Positions 1 to 4,989 of a DNA stretch of 5,545 nucleotides are shown here, in pieces. Under the pieces are notes generated by a model that searched no databases, had not been told where the DNA came from, and worked only from the letters and a program-made list of their open reading frames with translations. The translations under genes were made by a program, and so were the position numbers. How positions within the stretch are numbered: position 1 is the stretch's first letter; each line of letters opens with the position of its first letter. Where the stretch lies: assembly GCA_964437245.1 (NCBI GenBank), contig CAYTGJ010000210.1, forward strand, positions 1 through 5,545. The letters run 5' to 3'. Origin of the DNA: JANYCO01 sp964437245. Its GTDB lineage: Bacteria; Bacteroidota; Bacteroidia; Cytophagales; Cytophagaceae.

Positions 1-53
1 AGAGCATCTGCCTTACAAGCAGAGGGTCGGGGGTTCGAACCCCTCAGCTCCCA
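1..53 (+). tRNA. tRNA-Val (anticodon UAC), 3' part; 5' end outside window
   Basis: The 3' portion of a valine tRNA gene. The anticodon stem is 7-11 (TCTGC) paired with 19-23 (GCAGA). It encloses the seven-base loop CTTACAA, so the anticodon is TAC at 14-16 and reads GTA-type valine codons. The T arm is 29-33 paired with 41-45 around the canonical loop TTCGAAC (34-40). The 3' acceptor strand AGCTCCC is 46-52 with discriminator A53. The next bases are CTT, so CCA is not encoded and must be added by the nucleotidyltransferase, which is common in Bacteroidota. The 5' acceptor strand and most of the D arm lie before the window. The gene may be the last of a tRNA cluster, which cannot be seen here. 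Confidence 0.95.
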
Positions 54-57
54 CTTC

Positions 58-94
58 AAAAGCCTTACAGAAATCTGTAAGGCTTTTTTATTTT
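58..94 (+). terminator. Rho-independent terminator of the tRNA transcript
   Basis: A perfect 10-bp stem, AGCCTTACAG (61-70) with CTGTAAGGCT (75-84), encloses the loop AAAT. It extends by three A-T pairs (58-60 with 85-87) and is followed by a T-rich tail. It begins five bases after the tRNA discriminator base, so it ends the tRNA transcript and isolates it from the downstream region. Confidence 0.9.
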
Positions 95-130
95 CTCTCT
101 TCACTATATTTTCCCGGAAGCCATCCCTGG

Positions 131-146
131 CTTGTCCCCTGACAAG
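131..146. repeat. Small perfect hairpin
   Basis: CTTGTC (131-136) pairs with GACAAG (141-146) around the loop CCCT. It is the first of a row of compact hairpins inside the inverted-repeat block. No T-tract follows, so it does not look like a terminator. Confidence 0.5.
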
Positions 147-265
147 ACATAAGTTTAGTTTATAATTAGTGTGGGTGATTCTGATATACTTTTTGTTTTG
201 TTGTCCCCGGCTGGCTGGTCGGGGGACCAGGTAATAATATACTTTAAGGTACCAATTCACCGGGG

Positions 266-286
266 TCGTTTGTGAGACACAAACGA
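266..286. repeat. Perfect hairpin A (GTTTGTG/CACAAAC core)
   Basis: TCGTTTGTG (266-274) pairs perfectly with CACAAACGA (278-286) around the three-base loop AGA. Its core arms, GTTTGTG and CACAAAC, are identical to those of the hairpin at 321-344. No T-tract follows it on either strand. Confidence 0.7.
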
Positions 287-320
287 TGGCTGATTTTTGG
301 CTGAATGATTCTTCGAAGCC

Positions 321-344
321 GCTGTTTGTGTCCTCACAAACAGC
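321..344. repeat. Perfect hairpin B (GTTTGTG/CACAAAC core)
   Basis: GCTGTTTGTG (321-330) pairs over 10 bp with CACAAACAGC (335-344) around the loop TCCT. It shares its seven-base core with the hairpin at 266-286, so left arms can pair with right arms of either hairpin. Conservation of both arms with different flanking bases and loops suggests selection on structure or a duplicated unit. Confidence 0.7.
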
Positions 345-521
345 AGTACATCAAAGTATATCATTGCCCGGGGGACCAGCCAGGAAACGGGATTCTTTTC
401 CCTTTTTGAAAAGACTTCTCTCCTTAAACCTGGACGACCAAACTGCGTTTCAGAATACAAACCCGTTCCGAAGGAAAAGGAGAACAGGCAAGAGGTTTCC
501 GGCGAAATATAACCCTCTCAT

Positions 522-529
522 TATTTTTG
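522..529 (+). promoter_or_regulatory. Possible gldJ promoter -7 box (TATTTTTG)
   Basis: This is an exact match to the Bacteroidota primary-sigma -7 consensus TAnnTTTG, just outside the right edge of the inverted-repeat block. Transcription would begin near 536 and leave a leader of about 135 bases before the ATG at 673. No clear -33 TTG sits at the expected distance upstream and the region is AT-rich, so chance is a real possibility. A weaker TATCTTTC at 547-554, with TTG at 527-529, is an alternative. Confidence 0.25.
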
Positions 530-672
530 TTTTATAATATTATGATTATCTTTCCGTTCTGTATAAAATATATGTAAATTCTTATAAAATTCATCTATTT
601 TTTTGTATTTTAAGTTGAATCTATATATATTAGCGAATTATTTGTAGATAAGTGTTATTAAACAAACAGGTT

Positions 673-1884
673 ATGAAGAAAATTAGTAGAATCGCAAAAG
701 GTGTGTCCCTTTTGACTGTGGCTGCCATGATTTTGGCTTCCTGCGGAAAGAAAGGCAATCCTACCGCCCAAAGACCCGGTAACGCAAGTACTACCACCGG
801 GATGGCATACAACGAAGAAAACGGATTTCAGGTAAACCCTTATGCAGGACAGCCTGAAGCACCCAACCTGGTATACATTGAAGGTGGACGTATGGTAATG
901 GGTTCTTTTGAAGAAGATCTTTTGAAAAACGGTGATAACGTAGAAAGAACTGTAACAGTAGCTTCTTTCTATATGGACGAAACTGAAATCGCCAACATTC
1001 ACTGGTTAGAATATATGTTTTATGTAGGCAGAGACTCTTCTCAGGAGTTTGCTGAATCTACCAGACCTGATACTACTGTATGGGCTTCCGAGCTTGCTTA
1101 CAACGACCCTTATGTAGATCACTATCTAAGATATCCTGGTTTCAGATATTTCCCTGTAGTAGGTGTGAACTGGCTTCAGGCAAATGACTACGCTCAATGG
1201 AGAACCAACGTAGTAAACCAGAACCTTGCTAAAAATGCAGGAATTGAAATCCCTGATGGCGGTGGAAGAATTCCATTGGAAACAGGAGTAGTAGTTCCTA
1301 ACTATCGTCTTCCTTCCGAAGCGGAATGGCAATATGCTGCTCAGGCTCTTATCGGAAACCAGTGGTTAGACGAGAACCAAACACACAACAGACTTTATCC
1401 TTGGGATGGTCATGCACTTCGTAATCCTTACGGAAAGCAAATGGGTATGTTCCTTGCCAACTTCAAAAGAGGTCGTGGAGACTACGCCGGTATCGCCGGT
1501 AAGCTGAATGATGGTGCAATGATCACTTCTTACATCTATGAGTTCCCTCCAAATGACTTCGGTCTGTACTGTATGGCAGGTAACGTAAACGAGTGGGTAT
1601 ACGACGTTTACCGTCCACTTAGCTACACAGACGACAAGCAGACTGGTGGTATGGATGACCTGAACCCTCTTAGAAGAAACGGTTTCCTTGACGAAGCAAA
1701 AGGATATGACAAAGCTGGCTTCCAGTCTCTGATCGATGACCACGTAAGAGTATACAAAGGTGGATCATGGAAAGATGTAGCTTACTGGTTATCTCCAGGA
1801 ACAAGAAGATATCTTGCAGAAGATTCTTGTACTGCTACTATCGGTTTCAGATGTGCTATGATTCAGGCAGGAACTAACTACTAA
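673..1884 (+). CDS. gldJ: GldJ-like gliding motility / type IX secretion lipoprotein
   Basis: An envelope lipoprotein of the gliding/type IX secretion machinery, in which F. johnsoniae GldJ is needed for motility and for GldK stability. I chose the ATG at 673 (403 residues) because it gives a compact lipoprotein signal peptide. It has K2-K3, a hydrophobic stretch and lipobox LASC with lipidated C24. A GTG at 652 would only add seven residues. After a Gly/Thr-rich linker, a formylglycine-generating-enzyme (sulfatase-modifying factor) fold fills about residue 65 to the end: GGRMVMG (71-77), FYMDETE (99-105), PVVGVNW (161-167), RLPSEAEW (212-219), GNVNEW (303-308), GGSW (363-366) and GFRC (391-394). 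The paired active-site cysteines of true FGE after GGS(F/W) are absent, so this is probably a non-enzymatic scaffold. The NYLR/HYLR-P-x-VVGVNW region resembles GldJ more than GldK/PorK. It is shorter than the roughly 560 residues I recall for F. johnsoniae. GldK-like is the main alternative; no gldL/M/N or porU/V lies adjacent. Confidence 0.88.
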   Translation: MKKISRIAKGVSLLTVAAMILASCGKKGNPTAQRPGNASTTTGMAYNEENGFQVNPYAGQPEAPNLVYIEGGRMVMGSFEEDLLKNGDNVERTVTVASFYMDETEIANIHWLEYMFYVGRDSSQEFAESTRPDTTVWASELAYNDPYVDHYLRYPGFRYFPVVGVNWLQANDYAQWRTNVVNQNLAKNAGIEIPDGGGRIPLETGVVVPNYRLPSEAEWQYAAQALIGNQWLDENQTHNRLYPWDGHALRNPYGKQMGMFLANFKRGRGDYAGIAGKLNDGAMITSYIYEFPPNDFGLYCMAGNVNEWVYDVYRPLSYTDDKQTGGMDDLNPLRRNGFLDEAKGYDKAGFQSLIDDHVRVYKGGSWKDVAYWLSPGTRRYLAEDSCTATIGFRCAMIQAGTNY

Positions 1885-1907
1885 TAGAGTTTAACAATAT
1901 TTATCTC

Positions 1908-1945
1908 AAAAAATCCCCGTTGTATCAACGGGGATTTTTTTATAC
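1908..1945. terminator. Bidirectional terminator between gldJ and the ComF-family gene
   Basis: A perfect 15-bp stem runs from 1908-1922 to 1926-1940 with loop TAT. The GC-rich core is TCCCCGTTG/CAACGGGGA, flanked by an A6 run on the left and a T7 run on the right. Each strand therefore reads as hairpin plus U-tract. It lies 24 bases after the gldJ stop and 48 bases beyond the convergent comF stop, so it can end both transcripts. Confidence 0.93.
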
Positions 1946-1987
1946 CCTTTCTTTCAGGAAACACATTCTACTTCTCCGGTTCTGTAA

Positions 1988-2668
1988 TCATAAGGCAACA
2001 GCCATAACCGCCACGCTTACTTCCGCCGCCCCGGCATTCAGCAGCTCCTGTGTACAGACTTCAATAGTAGCCCCTGTAGTAGCAATATCATCTGCCAGCA
2101 GGATTCTCTTACGTTCTACGTTCATACCTTCCTTCATCCTGTATATTTCCCGGACATTGGTCCATCGGTCCAGCCTTCCTTTGTTGGTCTGGGACGACTG
2201 CTCCTTCACTCTTTCCAGCACGTGCCCGGAATAGTCTACCGCAAGAGCCTCGGCCAGTCCCTCAGCAAAGCAAGCACTCTGATTATATCCTCGCTTCCGG
2301 AATTTTTTCCGATGCAGCGGAACCGGCACAATGAGGTCAAACTTGTCTGCAAAACCTGCTTGATAAAGATCCCGGCCATACCAGTTCCCCAGCATAACGG
2401 CAGCCCCTGCGGCATCCTTATATTTGATATGATGCAGGATATTCTGTACGCTCCCTCCTTTCGAAAAAGTAAGATAAGCAAGCCCATACCGCAAAGGTAC
2501 ACGGCCCCATAATTTCCGGCACAATTCATTGTCCTGGTAAAAATGAAAATCCGTTTTAGGGAGTTTACTCATACAAACAATACAAAAACTCTTTTCCCCT
2601 TTAAACAAGGCATTTTCACAAGAGATACAACGGTCCGGGAAAACCAGGTCAAAAAAATCCTTCCACAT
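1988..2668 (-). CDS. comF: ComF family phosphoribosyltransferase-fold protein
   Basis: A cytoplasmic protein of 226 residues, normal for the ComF/GntX family. These proteins are tied to natural DNA uptake in some bacteria but are widespread in non-competent ones. The N-terminus carries the family's zinc-ribbon pattern, C14-x2-C17 and C29-x2-C32. The middle has the conserved VPVPLHRKKFRKRGYNQS block (114-131), whose RGYNQ is the family signature. The PRPP-binding motif of type I phosphoribosyltransferases is ILLADDIATTGAT (189-201) with acidic pair D193-D194. All key motifs are intact. The ATG at 2668 places the zinc ribbon at the usual distance from the N-terminus. Its substrate is not established for the family. 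It is codirectional with the upstream esterase gene but separated by about 195 bases with a possible terminator, so it is probably a separate unit. Confidence 0.92.
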   Translation of the reverse strand: MWKDFFDLVFPDRCISCENALFKGEKSFCIVCMSKLPKTDFHFYQDNELCRKLWGRVPLRYGLAYLTFSKGGSVQNILHHIKYKDAAGAAVMLGNWYGRDLYQAGFADKFDLIVPVPLHRKKFRKRGYNQSACFAEGLAEALAVDYSGHVLERVKEQSSQTNKGRLDRWTNVREIYRMKEGMNVERKRILLADDIATTGATIEVCTQELLNAGAAEVSVAVMAVAL

Positions 2669-2687
2669 ATTAACAAATAAAATCTCT

Positions 2688-2707
2688 GTCAGGCATGGAT
2701 ACCTGAC
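2688..2707 (-). other. Small hairpin in the comF leader
   Basis: GTCAGG (2688-2693) pairs with CCTGAC (2702-2707) around an eight-base loop, about 20 bases upstream of the comF ATG on the minus strand. It could affect the leader of the comF mRNA or be part of an operator-like dyad. The pairing is short and no regulator can be named. Confidence 0.3.
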
Positions 2708-2715
2708 GCTGTCAA

Positions 2716-2741
2716 TTAAAAAATCCTGACTACTCGGGATT
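2716..2741 (-). terminator. Weak possible terminator downstream of the esterase gene
   Basis: Read on the minus strand, AATCC (2741-2737) pairs with GGATT (2726-2722), with two more inner pairs across a mismatch. A run of six T residues follows (2723-2718). The stem is short, so termination would be partial at best. It lies about 120 bases beyond the esterase stop and upstream of comF. Confidence 0.35.
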
Positions 2742-2862
2742 GATAGATTATTTCCAAAAACAATCCGTTTGGTCTTACATACTTTACGGGACTACCGGTT
2801 TAACCATCAACCGACTGTATCTCGTAAATAAATTCTAAAAATATATTATCCGGTCAGAACAG

Positions 2863-3711
2863 CTAATCCGGCTTCATAAAATCCAGGCATTTATCATAAA
2901 TATTATTACGGAAATCCAGCATCTGGCCTATCATTTCCATATGCTTCCGGTTGTCCATCATCACCAGTTCGGTTTCAATTCCTTTTTCTTCCAGAAGATG
3001 CCGGAATGCTTTTACATCATGGTAAATAATGTTGTGTGTTTTTTCGCCCAGAAACATCAGGAACTTCGGCGACTCTGTTGTCACAAAAAAGGCAGGGGAA
3101 GCATCTTTCCACTTTTCTTCTTCTTTGCCAAAAGTATCAAACATCCACAGATCGTTTGAATTAGGATTGCGCAGATAATTGTACATATTCATTCCGAAGG
3201 CATCGATCAATACACAGCCTTTGACCGGATTCTGAATTTCCAGCGAATCAAAAAAACGGTTGTTGGTAGAAATAAGGGCCGCCAGATGTCCTCCGGAAGA
3301 ATGTCCGTAAAGGTATATTTTGGTTTCATCCCCTCCATAATATTTTATCTGGGAAACCACCCATTTCACTGCATTGGCGCAATCCATGGCCATCTCCTCA
3401 TACTTTACATCCGGGGTCAGTCTGTAATTGATCAGTACCGCAGTCTTTCCTTTCTCCGCAAAATTCACCCCTACATAATTGAACATATCTTTATTAGCGG
3501 TCTTCCATTTTCCTCCGTGAATAAAGATCACGACTTCAGACGGAGTAGCATTTTTAACTCTTGGAGTGTATACATCCAGTACATGACGTTCCGGACTAAA
3601 GATCGCACTGTTGACCGGGACATAGGGGATATCACGATAGACCGCATGCTTAAATGCATACGAAAAAAATGCCTGAAAACAGAAAAACAGTACCCAAAAG
3701 ATTCTTTTCAT
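2863..3711 (-). CDS. Exported alpha/beta-hydrolase (carboxylesterase / HSL-like esterase)
   Basis: A 282-residue hydrolase, probably acting on ester substrates outside the cytoplasm. Residues 1-20 form a Sec signal peptide: MKR, then a very aromatic hydrophobic core, with likely cleavage after SYA near residue 19. The mature part has the oxyanion-hole motif HGGKW (65-69), the NYRL strand (95-98), and the nucleophile elbow GHSSGGH (136-142) with catalytic S138. H257 in RKHMEMIG is the likely catalytic histidine. This order matches the BD-FAE/esterase-lipase branch of the alpha/beta-hydrolases. The usual acidic residue in the GxxD strand-end motif is not evident: the equivalent place reads GEKTHN (222-227), so E223 or D232 may serve. 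The ATG at 3711 gives a good signal peptide, and no ribosome binding site is visible. The substrate cannot be told, and no polysaccharide-utilisation genes are adjacent. Confidence 0.85.
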   Translation of the reverse strand: MKRIFWVLFFCFQAFFSYAFKHAVYRDIPYVPVNSAIFSPERHVLDVYTPRVKNATPSEVVIFIHGGKWKTANKDMFNYVGVNFAEKGKTAVLINYRLTPDVKYEEMAMDCANAVKWVVSQIKYYGGDETKIYLYGHSSGGHLAALISTNNRFFDSLEIQNPVKGCVLIDAFGMNMYNYLRNPNSNDLWMFDTFGKEEEKWKDASPAFFVTTESPKFLMFLGEKTHNIIYHDVKAFRHLLEEKGIETELVMMDNRKHMEMIGQMLDFRNNIYDKCLDFMKPD

Positions 3712-4053
3712 AAACTAAGTATTTTTTGAATATACTAGTTTAACCGCAGAAATCAAGATTAGACTTTTCTAATTTAATTATAGACTGTCCCAGATTACCG
3801 TTAAGATTATTTCCAGATATAAGCCCCCCGATACTGGATCCCGGACAAGAACAAGACAATTGGCTCACCCATTCAGAACAGACCTGATTTTGGAGAGAAA
3901 TACGAAATATTCTGTAATAATTTCATAAACTCCCTTAGCTTCTTGTATCTCGAATGGCATTAGACTTAATCCTGAACAGTCTATTTAATTATCACTGATT
4001 ATTAGGATACTGAATTTATTAGGTAGCTTTGCCATTCAAACAAAGCGCTTCCA
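3712..4053. other. Divergent intergenic region (esterase gene and ABC unit)
   Basis: About 340 AT-rich bases separating two divergent genes, so both promoters should lie here. The only clear signal is the TAGCTTTG box at 4024-4031 facing the ABC unit. An imperfect match, TAATCTTG on the minus strand (3761-3754), is a weak candidate for the esterase promoter. A 12-base word at 3804-3815 also occurs at 2745-2756. I see no gene remnant, RNA gene or strong hairpin. Confidence 0.6.
4002..4031 (+). promoter_or_regulatory. Candidate Bacteroidota promoter of the ABC exporter unit
   Basis: TAGCTTTG at 4024-4031 is an exact match to the TAnnTTTG -7 box. A TTA at 4002-4004, one mismatch from the -33 TTG, precedes it with a spacer of 19 bases, close to the usual spacing. 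Transcription would begin near 4037-4039, about 16 bases before the TTG start codon at 4054. Match and placement are seen directly; activity is inference. Confidence 0.45.
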
Positions 4054-4989
4054 TTGGGAAAGATACTGGTAGAAATAAAGGGTGTCCGCAAAAGTTTCAA
4101 AGATATTGAAGCGGTCAAAGGGATTGACCTCTCCATATACGAAGGCGAGTTCCTGGGCTTACTGGGCCCCAACGGAGCAGGTAAGACCACACTGATCGAA
4201 ATCATCGAGGGGATCCAGCAGCCGGATGCCGGAGAGATCCGGATCATGGGCAAAAGCTGGAAAGAAGACGAAGACACTCTTCACCGCCTGATCGGACTGG
4301 CCCTGCAGGAAACCAAGTTCATGGACAAACTTTCTGTTCAGGAAACGCTACAGCTATTTGCTTCTTTTTACGACCTGGACCAACTACGGGTAGAAGAAGT
4401 ACTGGCGCTGGTAAATCTGGAGAGCAAGAGAAAAAGCTATACCGTCAACCTTTCCGGCGGACAACGTCAGCGCCTGGCGCTTGGTGTTGCTTTACTACAC
4501 AAACCTAAAATACTTTTGCTGGACGAACCTACTACCGGACTGGATCCCTCTGCACGCAGAGAGGTATGGAACATCCTTGAAAAATTAAAACGGGAAGAAA
4601 ATATCTCCATGATCCTGACAACCCACTACATGGAAGAAGCAGAGTTTCTATGCGACCGTATTGTGATCATGGACCAGGGGAAATTTATAGCCCAGGGAAG
4701 CCTGGAAGAACTTGTCACCGGCTACAGTGAAGGAGAAGTCATCGAATTTTCGCTGGAGCAACCTCTGTCCGCAGAACCAGGACAACTCATCAACGGTGTT
4801 AAAAATGTACTCTGGGACATTCCTTTCAGAAAAGGGAAAATGACCGTGGAGAGTATTTCCAGGGTACTACCGTTGTTTGTCCAGTATTTGACAGAGCACC
4901 ATATTCCCCTCTCGGAACTGGAATGTCGTAAGATGACCCTCGACGATTTATTTATTTCTATGACGGGCAGAAAACTTTATGAAAAGTAA
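4054..4989 (+). CDS. ABC-2 type exporter, ATP-binding subunit (DrrA/CcmA-like)
   Basis: The cytoplasmic ATPase of an ABC exporter, 311 residues. The motifs are complete and in order: Walker A GPNGAGKTT (38-46), Q-loop Q85, signature LSGGQ (133-137), Walker B ILLLDE (153-158), D-loop region GLD (162-164) and switch histidine H191 in TTHYMEEAE. Residues from about 215 onward form the extra C-terminal domain common in DrrA-type ATPases (DUF4162-like), ending in MTLDDLFISMTGRKL. The start is unusual: the in-frame upstream stop TAG is at 4024, no ATG or GTG lies between it and the conserved N-terminus, and TTG at 4054 gives the expected MGKILVEIKG start. The gene overlaps the downstream permease gene by 11 bases, indicating translational coupling and a shared complex. 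Substrate unknown; antibiotic, lipid or polymer export are all possible. It does not look specifically like GldA. Confidence 0.93.
   Translation: MGKILVEIKGVRKSFKDIEAVKGIDLSIYEGEFLGLLGPNGAGKTTLIEIIEGIQQPDAGEIRIMGKSWKEDEDTLHRLIGLALQETKFMDKLSVQETLQLFASFYDLDQLRVEEVLALVNLESKRKSYTVNLSGGQRQRLALGVALLHKPKILLLDEPTTGLDPSARREVWNILEKLKREENISMILTTHYMEEAEFLCDRIVIMDQGKFIAQGSLEELVTGYSEGEVIEFSLEQPLSAEPGQLINGVKNVLWDIPFRKGKMTVESISRVLPLFVQYLTEHHIPLSELECRKMTLDDLFISMTGRKLYEK

Larger units (their letters stand above)
211..383. repeat. Large foldback: inverted arms 211-245 and 353-383
   Basis: The 10-base sequence at 211-220 is perfectly complementary to 374-383. Further in, ATATACTTT (237-245) is complementary to AAAGTATAT (353-361) in the same order, so the two arms can form a long imperfect stem. 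The left arm also contains its own hairpin, CTGGTC-GGGG-GACCAG (215-230), which competes with the long-range pairing. The stem would enclose the two hairpins at 266-286 and 321-344, giving a cruciform or clover-like layout. The complementarity is seen directly; formation in the cell is inference. Confidence 0.6.
105..511. repeat. MITE-like / nested inverted-repeat element (candidate)
   Basis: A 407-base non-coding block bounded by an imperfect terminal inverted repeat. Positions 105-122 match the reverse complement of 494-511 at 15 of 18 bases (TATATTT..CCGGAA.CC on each side). Inside are nested inverted repeats. CTGGCTGGTC at 211-220 is the exact complement of 374-383. TGATATACTTT at 182-192 is the exact complement of 353-363, and ATATACTTT recurs at 237-245. 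Short perfect hairpins occur at 131-146, 215-230, 266-286 and 321-344. In the right part, ACGGG (387-391) faces CCCGT (462-466). A TA target duplication is compatible with both edges but proves nothing, because the edges are TA-rich. No transposase is present, and no ORF inside looks like a real protein. Alternatives are a family of intergenic palindromic repeats or a structured RNA. The repeat structure is seen directly; mobility is inferred. Confidence 0.5.
93..672. other. Long intergenic region between tRNA-Val and gldJ
   Basis: About 580 bases without a credible gene. The first part (to about 511) is the inverted-repeat block. The remainder (512-672) is very AT-rich and should hold the gldJ promoter and leader. 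One exact match to the Bacteroidota -7 box TAnnTTTG lies at 522-529. Open frames of 60-83 codons crossing the block on both strands are low-complexity readings of the palindromes and lack any recognisable domain. Confidence 0.7.

Noticed and set aside
1..60. tRNA-associated integration site (att)
   Set aside because: No second copy of the tRNA 3' end occurs in the window, and there is no integrase.
266..344. CRISPR-like array
   Set aside because: Only two hairpins with differing flanks, no regular repeat-spacer pattern and no cas gene.
286..537. An 83-codon open frame on the plus strand and a 67-codon frame on the minus strand (257-460) in the inverted-repeat block
   Set aside because: Both simply read through palindromes, have no domain or start signal, and overlap each other on opposite strands. 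The repeat structure explains the sequence better.
652..672. GTG at 652 as the start of gldJ
   Set aside because: It adds seven residues before a complete lipoprotein signal peptide that begins at the ATG at 673.
1920..2512. Plus-strand open frames opposite comF (104 and 96 codons)
   Set aside because: They are antisense to a gene with complete ComF motifs and have no recognisable features.
2669..2715. Sigma-70-like promoter for comF using TTGACA on the minus strand (2715-2710)
   Set aside because: The nearest -7-like sequence is 28 bases away, too far for a functional pair, and Bacteroidota do not use the -35 TTGACA consensus in the usual way.
4054..4989. GldA, the gliding ABC ATPase, suggested by gldJ in the same window
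   Set aside because: The ATPase has the generic DrrA-type architecture, lies about 2 kb away on another transcript, and its partner looks like a typical ABC-2 permease with a large external loop rather than GldF.
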